Source: Canicola haemoglobinophilus (GTDB taxonomy: Bacteria; Pseudomonadota; Gammaproteobacteria; Enterobacterales; Pasteurellaceae). Taken from it: a DNA stretch of 64,000 nt. A program made the position numbers and the translations under genes. The notes below the pieces were generated by a model. The model did no database searches. It was not told the DNA's origin and saw only the letters and a program-made list of their open reading frames with translations. Shown one piece after another: positions 17,901 to 27,697 of this stretch. The stretch spans positions 93,066 through 157,065 of the forward strand of contig NZ_MUXZ01000004.1 of assembly GCF_002015075.1 (NCBI RefSeq), written 5' to 3'. Position 1 is the first letter of the stretch, and the number at the start of each line of letters is the position of its first letter.

Positions 17901-18898
17901 AAATGACATTTAGAGTCATTGATGATAAAGGGCGTAAGATTGCTGAAAGTTTAGATTTAGATCAGCTGAAATTTGATCTGAAAGATCAGGTTCAAGAAAG
18001 TATTTCTTCTGTTGCTGATGATGGCATTGAACAAAGTGGTATCCATGTTTGGAATTTTGCACAATTACCGCAATTTTATGAGCAGAAAAAACGAGGTTTT
18101 AGCGTTAAGGCTTATCCTGCCATTGTTGATGAAAAAGATGCGGTGGGGATCAAATTATTTGAAACTGAATTTGAACAACAAGTGGCAATGCAACAAGGTC
18201 TGCGCCGTTTATTACTGTTAAATGTGCCATCGCCAATTAAATATTTACATGAAAAATTACCGAATAAATCTAAACTCGGTTTATATTTCACGCCTTTTGG
18301 CAAAGTGCTTGATTTAATTGATGATTGTATTGCTTGTGCGGTGGATAAACTTATTGCTGATTTTGGCGGATTTGTTTGGAATGAAGATGATTTTGATAAA
18401 TTGCGTGATTTTATTCGAGAAAATCTCAATGAAATGACTGTAGATATTGCGCAACAAGTAGAAAAAATCCTGACATTAACCTTTGAAATTAATAAACGTT
18501 TGAAAGGCAAAATGGACTTTACTATGGCTTTTGCTCTTGCCGATATTAAAGCTCAAATTAGCGGACTTATTTATCCAGGGTTTGTCGCAAAAACAGGTTA
18601 TGAACGTTTAACGGATATTCAACGTTATTTACAAGCCATTGATAAACGCATTGATAAATTAGCGCAAGATATTAATCGTGATCGTGCAGCAATGTTAAGA
18701 GTTGAGCAAGTTCATCAAGCCTACCAACAAGTTTTAGCAAAACTGCCAAAATCTAAACCGCACTCTAATGAAGTTAAGGAAATTCCTTATATGATTGAGG
18801 AGTTAAGGGTCAGTTTATTTGCTCAACAACTTGGCACTAAATATCCAATTTCAGATAAGAGAATTTTGAATGTGATTGGGGATGTGAAACTTATTTAA
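14981..18898 (+). CDS. hrpA: ATP-dependent RNA helicase HrpA
   Basis: A DEAH/RHA-family helicase of 1305 residues from ATG 14981; E. coli HrpA, about 1300 residues, has been linked to mRNA processing and rescue of stalled ribosomes. Counting from that ATG: GETGSGKTTQ (Walker A, about 105-114), DEAHER (about 200), SATID, and QRKGRCGR (motif VI, about 390). The oligonucleotide-binding and DUF3418 C-terminal regions follow. The open frame extends 90 nt upstream into the preceding gene, but residues there are not family-like and the ATG at 14981 gives the conserved N-terminus. Confidence 0.96.
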   Translation: MKKTIKKTVFNPQQQALLTQLTDMMLVDHRRLFARIKGISQIKNPTHINNVITEIEQQIQQAQARFLQRKSAVPKIEFPENLPVSQRKAEIQKLIQDHQVVVIAGETGSGKTTQLPKMCLELGLGQRGLIGHTQPRRIAARSVATRIAEELNTSLGGIVGYKVRFNDQISDQTQIKLMTDGILLAEIQSDRFLNQYDTLIIDEAHERSLNNDFILGYLKQLLPRRPDLKVIITSATIDVERFSQHFNHAPIIEVSGRTYPVEVRYRPIVEDEDQDQLQGILNAVDELQGEGAGDILIFLNGEREIRDTAEALQKLELKHTEILPLFARLSAQEQNKIFHPSNLNRIVLATNVAETSLTVPGIKYVIDLGTARISRYSYRTKVQRLPIEPISQASANQRKGRCGRVSEGICIRLYSEEDFNNRPEFTDPEILRTNLASVILQMTALGLDDIDAFPFVDAPDKRHIQDGIKLLEELQAFEWKKTKQGEQRQLTTVGKQLAQLPVDPRLAKMLLSAVPFSCLHELMIIVAALSIQDPRERPQEKQQSADDKHRRFADKKSDFLAYLNLWNYIQEQQKALSKNQFRRLCQKDYLNYLRIREWQDIYHQIRLTVREMGLPINSQPAEYAQIHTALLSGLLSHIGLKEAEKQQYLGARNAHFSIFPNSVLFKKQPKWVVAAELVETSKLWGRMVADIEPEWIEPLAEHLIKSSYSEPRWSKSRGQVIANEKVSLYGVPIVTNRQANYGAIDPTTSREIFIQSALVEGDWNTRHKFFFANQKLIKEVEELEHKTRRRDILVDERALFDFYDQRIGADVVSQKHFDSWWKKTAQKDPELLNFEKSFLMNEDNANISKLDFPNFWYQDNLKLKLTYQFEPGTEADGVTVHIPLPLLNQVEMTGFDWQIPGLRHELIVALIKSLPKSLRRNFVPAPNYASAFLGRVTQTDKPLLDTLSYELRRMTGVQVEVDEWNLAQIPPHLKMTFRVIDDKGRKIAESLDLDQLKFDLKDQVQESISSVADDGIEQSGIHVWNFAQLPQFYEQKKRGFSVKAYPAIVDEKDAVGIKLFETEFEQQVAMQQGLRRLLLLNVPSPIKYLHEKLPNKSKLGLYFTPFGKVLDLIDDCIACAVDKLIADFGGFVWNEDDFDKLRDFIRENLNEMTVDIAQQVEKILTLTFEINKRLKGKMDFTMAFALADIKAQISGLIYPGFVAKTGYERLTDIQRYLQAIDKRIDKLAQDINRDRAAMLRVEQVHQAYQQVLAKLPKSKPHSNEVKEIPYMIEELRVSLFAQQLGTKYPISDKRILNVIGDVKLI

Positions 18899-18905
18899 GA
18901 GAGTT

Positions 18906-18932
18906 GTGACTGCATTTGCAGTCACTCTTTTA
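18906..18932 (+). terminator. hrpA terminator
   Basis: GTGACTGC pairs with GCAGTCAC around ATTT, followed by a T-rich TCTTTTA. It lies directly after the hrpA stop. Confidence 0.75.
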
Positions 18933-18960
18933 TACTGACATTACAAAAACTTTAGGCAAT

Positions 18961-18982
18961 AAAAAACCGCTTTAAGAGCGGT
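18961..18982 (-). terminator. tRNA-Thr terminator
   Basis: ACCGCT/AGCGGT stem (18966-18982) with a run of six T on the minus strand, 24 nt beyond the 3' end of tRNA-Thr. Confidence 0.75.
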
Positions 18983-19005
18983 ATTATTTTTGAGATATTT
19001 TTGAA

Positions 19006-19081
<76 letters not shown>

Positions 19082-19177
19082 ATTGATAAGTCATTCGAGT
19101 TGCGTATTCTATGGATATTTTATTTTTCTGCAAGTGGAAATTTTTTAAATTGATTTAATTGCTTTATTTATCATCAA

Positions 19178-19435
19178 TTAGAGCTCAATTTCTATATCAT
19201 CTTCCAACTGACAACAACAAAGTAATATTTCATTTTGATTGAGAAAAGCAAGAGGAAGTTCTTTATAAGATACTTTGCCTTTTTTTAGCTTTACTCGACA
19301 TGAGCCACAATAGCCTGAACGACATTGATATTCATGGGTTATGCCATTTTTTTCCAATTTATCTAATAATGGCATTTCATTAGCATGATCGAGAGTTTGT
19401 TGATAATTACTGATATAAACTTGATAAATTTTCAT
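19178..19435 (-). CDS. yfaE: 2Fe-2S ferredoxin-like protein YfaE
   Basis: 85 residues from ATG 19435. The plant-type 2Fe-2S motif is clear: C38, C43 and C46 in YQCRSGYCGSC, with the fourth ligand among C73-C75. YfaE family members deliver electrons to rebuild the diferric-tyrosyl cofactor of ribonucleotide reductase NrdB, the gene immediately upstream, as in E. coli nrdA-nrdB-yfaE. A paired-uptake-sequence hairpin separates the two genes, so yfaE may be expressed below nrdB. An 8-residue longer start at 19459 would lie inside that hairpin and is unlikely. Confidence 0.9.
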   Translation of the reverse strand: MKIYQVYISNYQQTLDHANEMPLLDKLEKNGITHEYQCRSGYCGSCRVKLKKGKVSYKELPLAFLNQNEILLCCCQLEDDIEIEL

Positions 19436-19451
19436 AATTTTGCGAAAAACA

Positions 19452-19481
19452 AACCGCACTTTGAATTTTAAAAGTGCGGTT
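19452..19481 (-). terminator. Paired-USS hairpin between nrdB and yfaE
   Basis: Two inverted copies of the uptake sequence (AACCGCACTTT / AAAGTGCGGTT) form a stem, and on the minus strand a TTTGTTTTT tail follows. It lies inside the presumed nrdB-yfaE transcription unit, so it is either an attenuator or an ordinary terminator with yfaE separately transcribed. Confidence 0.75.
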
Positions 19482-19497
19482 CTTTTTTTTATATTAT

Positions 19498-20628
19498 TTA
19501 TAGATCAAAATCACCGAAATCATTAGTATCGACTTTTGAATCAATTTGCCCAACAAGATATGAACTTACTTCTACTTCTTGTGGTGCAACTTGTACATTA
19601 TCTGACACTAACCAAGCGTTAATCCATGGAATTGGATTTGAACGAGCTTGGAATGGCAATGGTAAACCAACGGCTTGCATACGAATGTTGGTAATATATT
19701 CCACATATTGCACCAGAATATCTTTATTTAAACCAATCATTGAGCCGTCTTTAAATAAGTAATCAGCCCATTCTTTTTCTTGTTCTGCAGCAGCAACGAA
19801 TAAATCATAGGCCTCTTGTCTGCATTCTTCTGCAATTTCGGCCATTTCTGGATCATCTTGACCTGCTGCCATGATATTGAGGATATGTTGTGTACCTGTT
19901 AGATGTAGCGCTTCATCACGAGCAATAAATTTAATAATTTTTGCATTTCCTTCCATTAATTTGCGCTCAGCAAAAGCGAAAGAACAAGCAAAAGAAACAT
20001 AGAAACGAATTGCTTCTAATGCATTTACGCTCATTAAACATAAGTAAAGTTGGCGTTTTAAGTTGCGTAAAGTCACTGTGCATTCTTTGCCATCAACATT
20101 GTAAGTACCTTCGCCATATAAACCATAAAGTTGGCTATCACGAATTAAATCATCATAGTAAGAAGAAATATCTTTTGCACGTTTAATGATTTCTTCATTT
20201 GTGACGATGTCATCAAAGACGATTGAAGGATCGTTGACAATATTACGAATAATATGCGTATAAGAACGAGAGTGGATAGTTTCTGAGAATGTCCAAGTTT
20301 CGATCCATGTTTCTAATTCTGGAATGGATACTAATGGTAGTAAGGCAACATTCGGGCTACGACCTTGGATAGAATCTAATAGGGTTTGATATTTTAGATT
20401 ACTAATAAAGATATGTTTTTCATGTTCTGGCAGTGCTTGGTAGTCAATACGGTCTTGTGATACATCAACTTCTTCAGGGCGCCAGAAGAAAGATAATTGT
20501 TTTTCAATTAGTTTCTCAAAAGTTTCATATTTTTGTTGATCATAGCGAGCAACGTTAACATTTTGACCGAAAAACATCGGTTCTAATAATTGATTGTTTT
20601 TGGTTTGTGAGAAGGTGGTGTATGCCAT
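19498..20628 (-). CDS. nrdB: Class Ia ribonucleotide reductase, beta subunit
   Basis: 376 residues, near-identical in layout to E. coli R2. The di-iron ligands and radical tyrosine can be placed: D85, E116, H119 and Y123 ([11 protein letters not shown]), and later EA.RFYVSF and ARDEALH. The C-terminal tail that docks into NrdA is present. It makes dNTPs aerobically together with NrdA. nrdA, which normally sits directly upstream, is absent: the upstream neighbour is gltA, 138 bp away. A possible extended -10 (TGTTAAAAT on the minus strand, 20663-20671) may give nrdB its own promoter. Confidence 0.97.
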   Translation of the reverse strand: MAYTTFSQTKNNQLLEPMFFGQNVNVARYDQQKYETFEKLIEKQLSFFWRPEEVDVSQDRIDYQALPEHEKHIFISNLKYQTLLDSIQGRSPNVALLPLVSIPELETWIETWTFSETIHSRSYTHIIRNIVNDPSIVFDDIVTNEEIIKRAKDISSYYDDLIRDSQLYGLYGEGTYNVDGKECTVTLRNLKRQLYLCLMSVNALEAIRFYVSFACSFAFAERKLMEGNAKIIKFIARDEALHLTGTQHILNIMAAGQDDPEMAEIAEECRQEAYDLFVAAAEQEKEWADYLFKDGSMIGLNKDILVQYVEYITNIRMQAVGLPLPFQARSNPIPWINAWLVSDNVQVAPQEVEVSSYLVGQIDSKVDTNDFGDFDL

Positions 20629-20715
20629 AGAATGAATTCCCTAGTTATTAATAATTAGTCTCATTTTAACATGATTTAAGATTAATTTTGATAGGATAGG
20701 CAAATAAAAAAAATT

Positions 20716-20747
20716 AAAGCTCGCTTTTAAAAATAAGAGCGAGCTTT
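20716..20747 (-). terminator. gltA terminator
   Basis: AAAGCTCGCT and AGCGAGCTTT arms form a long stem with one mismatch, and on the minus strand a run of T follows. It lies 20 nt beyond the gltA stop. Confidence 0.8.
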
Positions 20748-20766
20748 ATTTTTAAACAGAGTAAAA

Positions 20767-22050
20767 CTATTTTTCAATAGCCTCAAATTTACGTTCTGTG
20801 TGTCCTTTATATAATTGACGAGGGCGTACAATTTTCATGTTACCCGGTTTGAACATTTCTTTCCAATGCGCAATCCAGCCTACAGTTCTTGCTAGGGCGA
20901 AAATTACTGTAAACATTGAGGTTGGGATACCAATGGCTTTTAAGATAATGCCTGAATAGAAATCCACATTTGGATAAAGTTTATGATCGATAAAGTAAGG
21001 ATCGCTTAAAGCGATACGTTCTAATTCCATTGCAACATCAAATAATGGTGTTTGGATATTTAATTCTTTCAATACTTCATGACAAGTTTGGCGCATCACT
21101 TTAGCTCGAGGATCATAGTTTTTATAAACTCTATGCCCAAATCCCATTAATCTGAACGGATCACTTTTATCTTTTGCGCGAGCAATATATTCAGGAATAC
21201 GATCAACGGAACCAATTTCCTCTAACATATTGATACAAGCTTCATTTGCACCACCATGCGCTGGTCCCCAAAGAGAAGCAATTCCTGCAGCGATACAAGC
21301 AAAAGGATTTGCACCAGATGAAGCAGCGGTACGTACTGTGGAAGTTGAAGCATTTTGTTCATGATCAGCATGCAAAATGAAAATTCTATCCATTGCTTTT
21401 TCTAGTACAGGATTGACTTCATAAGGTTCGCAAGGCGTTGCAAACATCATGTGTAAAAAGTTACCTGAGTAGGAAAGTTTATTCAATGGAAACATAAAAG
21501 GTTGACCAATAGAATATTTATAACACATAGCCGCAAGTGTTGGCATTTTGGCTAATAATCGGATTGCGGTAAGCTCACGGTGTGAAATATTATTAATATC
21601 TAAAGAATCGTGATAGAAAGCTGCGAGTGCGCCACTTACCCCACACATAATTGCCATAGGATGAGAATCTCGACGGAAACCATGGAAGAAACGAGAGATT
21701 TGTTCATGTACCAATGTGTGATTTGTAACTAACTTTCTAAAGTTAGCGTATTCTTCTTTGCTTGGGCGTTCACCGAATAATAACAAGTGAGCGACTTCTA
21801 AGTAATCTGCGTTTTGAGCGAGATCTGCAATAGGGTAGCCTCGATGCAAGAGTACTCCATTGTCGCCGTCTATATAGGTTATTTCAGAAACACAAGAAGC
21901 CGTTGACATAAATCCAGGGTCAAAGGTAAACAACTTATTTTTAACTAAGGCTTGGACATCAATCGCATCATAGCCAAGAGTTCCTTGTTGTACATTTAAA
22001 TCAAATTCACGTCCATCGCTAAGAGTAAGTTTTGCTGTTAATTTAGGCAT
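20767..22050 (-). CDS. gltA: Citrate synthase (type II)
   Basis: Condenses oxaloacetate with acetyl-CoA to citrate. 427 residues, the same length as the E. coli hexameric enzyme. Catalytic residues are H265 (GPAHGGAN), H306 ([13 protein letters not shown]) and D363 (DFYSGI). It is transcribed away from sucABCD across a 328-bp gap. The gene is absent from H. influenzae Rd, whose TCA cycle is broken at this step (established knowledge), so its presence next to sucA separates this genome from that reference. ArcA-like direct repeats sit in the shared upstream region. Confidence 0.97.
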   Translation of the reverse strand: MPKLTAKLTLSDGREFDLNVQQGTLGYDAIDVQALVKNKLFTFDPGFMSTASCVSEITYIDGDNGVLLHRGYPIADLAQNADYLEVAHLLLFGERPSKEEYANFRKLVTNHTLVHEQISRFFHGFRRDSHPMAIMCGVSGALAAFYHDSLDINNISHRELTAIRLLAKMPTLAAMCYKYSIGQPFMFPLNKLSYSGNFLHMMFATPCEPYEVNPVLEKAMDRIFILHADHEQNASTSTVRTAASSGANPFACIAAGIASLWGPAHGGANEACINMLEEIGSVDRIPEYIARAKDKSDPFRLMGFGHRVYKNYDPRAKVMRQTCHEVLKELNIQTPLFDVAMELERIALSDPYFIDHKLYPNVDFYSGIILKAIGIPTSMFTVIFALARTVGWIAHWKEMFKPGNMKIVRPRQLYKGHTERKFEAIEK

Positions 22051-22378
22051 AAGACATTCCTTCTTGAGAGTTTAAAAGTAAGATGTTGTATGTTTTGTGT
22101 GTGTTTTTCACTATAACTTTTAATTTTGTCAGTGTCTTCATAAATTTTAATTTTTTTTGTAAATAAAATGTTAAATTTTCAAAAGTGAGATAGAGATCAA
22201 AAAAATAAAATTTAATTAACAAAAAATTAACTTTTTTGTTGCTTAAATAAGCAAATTAATTTTTAATTTTTTGCTGATGTAACTTGTCAAATAAATAGAT
22301 TATTTATAGTTAAATCTATGTATAATAGAGAAAATTTACACTGTAAATTGCTATCAATAATCAAGTTAGGTGGTCATA
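22051..22378. promoter_or_regulatory. Divergent gltA/sucA control region
   Basis: A 328-bp, strongly AT-rich gap without genes. It holds a CRP-like site TGAGA-N6-TCAAA (22186-22201, one mismatch per half). It also holds two TTAAC boxes at 22216-22220 and 22227-22231, exactly 11 bp apart, the direct-repeat geometry of ArcA sites. Core promoters cannot be picked out reliably in this composition. Confidence 0.5.
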
Positions 22379-25174
22379 ATGAAAAAAAATAGCCCTATCA
22401 GTGAATGGTTAGCATCTAGCGCTCTAGCTGGAGCAAACCAATCTTATATCGAAGATCTTTATGAAGATTATCTTGATAACCCTCAATCTGTTGACGAAAG
22501 TTGGCAACAAATTTTCAATTCTCTTCCAAAACCGACCGCACTTGAGCAGCCTCACTCACAAGTCCGTGATTATTTCAAACGTTTAGCGCGTGATAATTCA
22601 CAAAATGGGGTTGGTGTAATTGATCCCAATGTCAGTGCTCGGTTAGTCAATGTTTTGAAGTGGGTAAATGGGCATCGTAACCGAGGGCATTTACATGCGG
22701 ATTTAGATCCATTGAAAATGTGGCAACGCATGGATGCCCCAACCCTTGATTATAAGTTTTATGGCTTTACTGATGATGATTTAGATGAAGTTTTTGATAT
22801 TGGTGGCTATGTTTATAACAAAGAACAAATATCCTTGCGTGATTTAGCTGATGCCTTGAAAAAGACTTATTGCAGTACTATCGGCTTAGAGTTTATGCAT
22901 GTTAACGATCTTGAAGCGCGTACTTGGTTACAGCGTAAAGTGGAGAATTTATTAAATAAACCATTATTTAGCCGAGAGGAACAGCTGAAATTTTTAGAAG
23001 AACTAACTGCAGCTGATGGCTTAGAGCGTTATTTAGGCGCAAAATTCCCGGGAGCAAAACGCTTTTCTTTAGAAGGTAGTGATGCTTTTGTACTTTTAAT
23101 GAAAGAAATGATCCGTCATAGTGGTAAAAATGGCATCAAAGAAATTGTAATGGGAATGGCACATCGTGGTCGCTTGAATTTATTAGTCAATGTATTGGGT
23201 AAAAAGCCTTCGGAATTATTCGATGAATTTGCTGGCAAGCATCATGGCAGTGGGACTGGTGATGTGAAATATCATCAGGGTTTTTCATCTGATTTTATGA
23301 CCGATGATGGCATAGTTCATTTAGCATTAGCATTTAACCCTTCTCATTTAGAGATCGTTAACCCTGTGGTTTTAGGATCAGTTCGCGCAAGACAAAATCG
23401 TATTCAAGATGTTGAACGTTCTCAAGTTTTACCTATTACAGTACATGGTGATTCAGCTGTAGCTGGACAGGGGATTGTACAAGAAACACTGAATATGTCG
23501 GCAGCCAGAGGTTATACTGTTGGCGGTACTATTCGTGTGGTAATTAATAACCAAATTGGTTTTACTACCTCAAATCCACAAGATACTCGATCAACTGAAT
23601 ATTGTACTGATATTGCGAAGATGATTGAGGCACCAGTTATCCATGTAAATGGAGATGATCCTGAGGCTGTTGCTTATGCCGCAAGAATGGCAGTTGAGTT
23701 TCGTTCAAAATTTAAGCGTGATATTTTTATTGATTTGGTGTCATATCGCCGTCATGGTCATAATGAAGCTGATGAGCCAGCGGTAACTCAGCCACTTATG
23801 TATGAGCGTATCCGTAAACATCCAACGCCTCCGAAAGTCTATGCAAATCGTTTAGTTGCAGAAGGTATTATTGATGAAGAATATGCAATTGAGTTAGCCA
23901 ATAAATATCGAGATGCTTTAGATAACGGCGATTGTGTTGTTCCAGAATGGCGAGAAATGGATCCAGAAACTCAAGATTGGACTAAATATTTAACGCAAGA
24001 ATGGGCTGAGTATGATGGTTCTTTTGAACCAGAACGTTTTATTGGCTTAGCGCAGAAAGTATGTGAATATCCTGATACACATCCATTACATCCTCGCGTG
24101 AAAAAACTCTATGATGATCGTTTATCTATGGCTCAAGGGGATAAATTATTTGACTGGGGAATGGCTGAAACTATGGCTTATGCGACCTTACTTGATGAAG
24201 GATATAATGTTCGTTTATCTGGTGAAGATGCTGGGAGAGGGACTTTCTTCCACCGTCATTCTGTATTACATAATCAAAAAGATGCCACTTTATATATTCC
24301 ATTAACACAGTTACATGGTCAGCAAGGACATTTTGAGGTTTGGGACTCAGTACTCTCGGAAGAGGCGGTTTTGGCTTATGAATATGGTTATGCTACGGCG
24401 ACACCTCGCACACTGACAATTTGGGAGGCTCAATTTGGTGATTTTGCCAATGTGGCACAGGTGGTAATCGATCAATTCATTAGTTCGGGCGAACAAAAAT
24501 GGGGCAGAATGTGTGGTTTAGTGATGTTGTTACCGCATGGATATGAGGGGCAAGGTCCAGAACATTCATCAGCTCGTTTGGAGCGCTATTTACAGTTATG
24601 TGCACAACAAAATATGCAAGTATGTGTGCCATCTACGCCAGCTCAAATTTATCACTTATTGCGCCGCCAGATGTTACGTAAAGTGCGTCGCCCATTAGTT
24701 GTAATTACACCAAAATCATTACTGCGCCATCCTCTTGCAGTATCTTCTATGGAAGAACTAGTGAATGGGAAATATCAAAATGTGATTGCAGAAGTTGATG
24801 CTATTGAGCCGCAAAAAGTTCGTCGTGTCGTGATGTGTTCTGGAAAAGTTTATTATGATTTATTAGAACAACGCCGAGCAAATAAGCAAACGGATATTGC
24901 GATTATTCGTATTGAGCAACTTTATCCATATCCACATGAAGAAATGAAAGAGGCTTTGGCGCCTTATTCTTATGTCACGGATTATGTTTGGTGTCAAGAA
25001 GAGCCATTAAACCAAGGTGCTTGGTATTGTTGTCAGCATAATTTCTGGACATCATTACCTCCACATGGAGAACTACGTTATGTAGGACGCCCAGCTTCAG
25101 CTTCGCCAGCAGTGGGATATTTATCTTTACATAATGAACAGCAAAAAGCTTTAGTAGACGAAGCTCTCGCATAA
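22379..25174 (+). CDS. sucA: 2-oxoglutarate dehydrogenase E1 component
   Basis: Thiamine-diphosphate enzyme that decarboxylates 2-oxoglutarate and passes succinyl to SucB. 931 residues from ATG 22379, preceded by TTAGGTGG; an in-frame GTG nine bases earlier overlaps that ribosome site. The N-terminal SucB-binding helix (SYIEDLYEDYLDNP), the GMAHRGRLN segment and the ThDP motif region (GDSAVAGQGIVQE) are intact. It is first in a sucA-sucB-sucC-sucD run with short gaps. The lpd (E3) gene is not in the window. Confidence 0.97.
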   Translation: MKKNSPISEWLASSALAGANQSYIEDLYEDYLDNPQSVDESWQQIFNSLPKPTALEQPHSQVRDYFKRLARDNSQNGVGVIDPNVSARLVNVLKWVNGHRNRGHLHADLDPLKMWQRMDAPTLDYKFYGFTDDDLDEVFDIGGYVYNKEQISLRDLADALKKTYCSTIGLEFMHVNDLEARTWLQRKVENLLNKPLFSREEQLKFLEELTAADGLERYLGAKFPGAKRFSLEGSDAFVLLMKEMIRHSGKNGIKEIVMGMAHRGRLNLLVNVLGKKPSELFDEFAGKHHGSGTGDVKYHQGFSSDFMTDDGIVHLALAFNPSHLEIVNPVVLGSVRARQNRIQDVERSQVLPITVHGDSAVAGQGIVQETLNMSAARGYTVGGTIRVVINNQIGFTTSNPQDTRSTEYCTDIAKMIEAPVIHVNGDDPEAVAYAARMAVEFRSKFKRDIFIDLVSYRRHGHNEADEPAVTQPLMYERIRKHPTPPKVYANRLVAEGIIDEEYAIELANKYRDALDNGDCVVPEWREMDPETQDWTKYLTQEWAEYDGSFEPERFIGLAQKVCEYPDTHPLHPRVKKLYDDRLSMAQGDKLFDWGMAETMAYATLLDEGYNVRLSGEDAGRGTFFHRHSVLHNQKDATLYIPLTQLHGQQGHFEVWDSVLSEEAVLAYEYGYATATPRTLTIWEAQFGDFANVAQVVIDQFISSGEQKWGRMCGLVMLLPHGYEGQGPEHSSARLERYLQLCAQQNMQVCVPSTPAQIYHLLRRQMLRKVRRPLVVITPKSLLRHPLAVSSMEELVNGKYQNVIAEVDAIEPQKVRRVVMCSGKVYYDLLEQRRANKQTDIAIIRIEQLYPYPHEEMKEALAPYSYVTDYVWCQEEPLNQGAWYCCQHNFWTSLPPHGELRYVGRPASASPAVGYLSLHNEQQKALVDEALA

Positions 25175-25249
25175 TTTTGATACGCTAAAATCATTTTTAA
25201 GCAATGATTGGGTATAGCCAATTTAATCGAAATATAGAAGGAAAAAATT

Positions 25250-26473
25250 ATGAGCAATTTCGATATTATTACTCCAGATTTACCAGAATCAGTAGCAGAT
25301 GCCACAGTGGTTACTTGGCATAAAAAAGTGGGCGATACAGTAAAACGTGATGAAATTTTAGTTGAAATTGAAACGGATAAAGTAGTGCTAGAAGTACCCG
25401 CACTTAGTGATGGTGTAATTGAAACTATCTTACAACCCGAAGGCTCCACAGTAGTGAGTAAACAATTGTTGGGTAAAGTTTCTGCTTTAGCTAGCGCTGG
25501 AGAAGTTACGAAAGCCACCGTACAAAATGTAGAGAAAACACCAGCAGATCGCCATTTAGGTAATTTGAGTTCTGATGCAACCAGCGATGTATTAAGTCCA
25601 GCTATTCGCCGTTTATTAGCGGAGCACGAATTAAATCCTGATGAAATAAAAGGCACTGGTGTCGGTGGTCGCATTACCCGTGAAGATGTGGAACTAGTGG
25701 TTAAACAAAAAGCACAACAAGCAGAAATCGCTCAAGCCTCTCAGCCAGTTAAAAATAATTTAAATCTGGATAATCGTAATGAAAAACGTGTACCAATGAC
25801 ACGTTTACGCAAACGTATTGCTGAGCGTTTATTAGAAGCAAAAAATACCACAGCGATGCTTACAACATTTAATGAAGTGGATATGCAGCCAATTATGAGT
25901 TTACGCAAGCGTTATGCTGAGAAATTTGAGAAACAACATGGCGCTCGATTGGGTTTCATGTCTTTCTATATCAAAGCAGTGGTGGAGGCATTGAAACGTT
26001 ATCCAGAAATAAACGCATCTATTGATGGTGATGATATTGTTTACCACAACTATTTTGATATTAGTATTGCCGTTTCAACGCCTCGTGGTTTAGTTACGCC
26101 AGTGGTGCGCAATTGTGACAAATTAAGTATGGCGGATATTGAAAAAGAAATTAAAGCGCTTGCTGAAAAAGGACGTGACGGAAAATTAACTGTTGAAGAT
26201 TTAACGGGAGGGAATTTTACTATCACTAATGGTGGTGTTTTTGGCTCCTTAATGTCAACGCCTATTATTAATCCTCCGCAAAGTGCAATTTTAGGTATGC
26301 ATGCCATTAAAGATCGCCCAGTAGCAATTGATGGAGAAGTGGTTATTCGCCCGATGATGTATTTAGCTTTAAGCTATGATCACCGTTTAATTGATGGGCG
26401 TGAAAGTGTCGGTTTTCTTGTTACCGTGAAAGAATTATTGGAAGATCCAACACGCTTATTATTAGAAATCTAA
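25250..26473 (+). CDS. sucB: Dihydrolipoyl succinyltransferase (E2)
   Basis: 407 residues. A lipoyl domain at the N-terminus has the modified lysine in ETDKV (about residue 44). A peripheral-subunit-binding domain near 110-145 ([19 protein letters not shown]) is followed by the catalytic core with DHRLIDG near the C-terminus. The linker is short. It transfers the succinyl group to CoA. The ATG follows AGAAGGAAAAAATT. It is 75 nt after sucA. Confidence 0.97.
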   Translation: MSNFDIITPDLPESVADATVVTWHKKVGDTVKRDEILVEIETDKVVLEVPALSDGVIETILQPEGSTVVSKQLLGKVSALASAGEVTKATVQNVEKTPADRHLGNLSSDATSDVLSPAIRRLLAEHELNPDEIKGTGVGGRITREDVELVVKQKAQQAEIAQASQPVKNNLNLDNRNEKRVPMTRLRKRIAERLLEAKNTTAMLTTFNEVDMQPIMSLRKRYAEKFEKQHGARLGFMSFYIKAVVEALKRYPEINASIDGDDIVYHNYFDISIAVSTPRGLVTPVVRNCDKLSMADIEKEIKALAEKGRDGKLTVEDLTGGNFTITNGGVFGSLMSTPIINPPQSAILGMHAIKDRPVAIDGEVVIRPMMYLALSYDHRLIDGRESVGFLVTVKELLEDPTRLLLEI

Positions 26474-26527
26474 GGATGATAGAAGACTAAAAGTGCGGTA
26501 CTAAAATACATTCAATAAGGGGGCAAT

Positions 26528-27697
26528 ATGAATTTACATGAGTATCAAAGCAAAAAACTTTTTGCAGATTATGACTTACCTGTAAGCGAAGGTTATGTTT
26601 GTGAAAATGTTGAACAAGCTTTAAATGCAATTGAAAAATTACCTGGCTCCCAATGGATCGCAAAATGCCAAATTCATGCTGGTGGACGTGGTAAAGCTGG
26701 AGGTGTGCAAGTTGTAAAATCTGAGCAAGAAGTGCGGTCGTTTTTTTCTAAGTTTTTAGGGCAACGTTTAGTTACTTTTCAAACAAATGAACAAGGGCAA
26801 CCAATCAATCAGATTTATCTTGAGCCTTGTGCAGAAATTAAAAAAGAATTGTATTTAAGTGCCATCATTGATCGTAGCTCGCAGAAAATCGTTTTTATGG
26901 CATCCACTGAAGGTGGCATGGATATAGAAGAAGTTGCAGAAAAAACACCGCACTTATTACATAAAGTTGCTATCGATCTTGTGATGGGGGCAATGCCATA
27001 TCAAGCTCGAGAGTTGGCATTTAAGCTAGGGTTATCCGGTAAACAAGTCCAGCAGTTCAGTCACATATTTTGCCAGTTAGCGAAATTATTTGTGGAAAAA
27101 GATTTGTCCTTGTTAGAAATTAATCCATTAGTTATTTTGCAAAATGATGATTTATTTTGTTTAGATGCCAAGATAGTTATAGATGATAATGCCTTATATC
27201 GCCATCCTGATCTCCGCGCAATGCGTGATTTAAATCAAGAAGATCTTCGGGAGGCAGAAGCAGAAAAGTGGAATTTAAATTATGTTGCTTTAGAGGGAAA
27301 TATCGGCTGTATGGTAAATGGCGCTGGTCTGGCAATGGGCACTATGGATATTATTAAATTACATGGCGGACAACCAGCGAATTTCCTCGATGTTGGTGGT
27401 GGGGCAACAAAAGAACGCGTTGCAGAGGCATTTAAAATTATTTTAACGGATAGCGCAGTGAAAGCCGTATTAGTGAATATTTTTGGTGGTATTGTTCGCT
27501 GTGATTTAATTGCTGAAGGGATTATTTCAGCGGTAAACGAGATTGGTGTCAATGTGCCTGTTATTGTTCGTTTAGAAGGAACTAATGCTGAGTTGGGACG
27601 TGAAATTTTGGCACAAAGTAACTTAAATTTAATTGCAGCTGAAAGTTTAACAGACGCAGTAAAACAAGCTGTTAAAGCGGCAAAGGAGAGTGAATAA
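26528..27697 (+). CDS. sucC: Succinyl-CoA synthetase beta subunit
   Basis: 389 residues, ATP-grasp fold. [11 protein letters not shown] near residue 45 binds nucleotide and GGGATKERV is in the C-terminal ligase domain. It works with SucD to convert succinyl-CoA to succinate with ATP/GTP formation. RBS AAGGGGGCA. Its stop overlaps the sucD start as TAATG, giving coupled translation of a 1:1 complex. Confidence 0.97.
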   Translation: MNLHEYQSKKLFADYDLPVSEGYVCENVEQALNAIEKLPGSQWIAKCQIHAGGRGKAGGVQVVKSEQEVRSFFSKFLGQRLVTFQTNEQGQPINQIYLEPCAEIKKELYLSAIIDRSSQKIVFMASTEGGMDIEEVAEKTPHLLHKVAIDLVMGAMPYQARELAFKLGLSGKQVQQFSHIFCQLAKLFVEKDLSLLEINPLVILQNDDLFCLDAKIVIDDNALYRHPDLRAMRDLNQEDLREAEAEKWNLNYVALEGNIGCMVNGAGLAMGTMDIIKLHGGQPANFLDVGGGATKERVAEAFKIILTDSAVKAVLVNIFGGIVRCDLIAEGIISAVNEIGVNVPVIVRLEGTNAELGREILAQSNLNLIAAESLTDAVKQAVKAAKESE

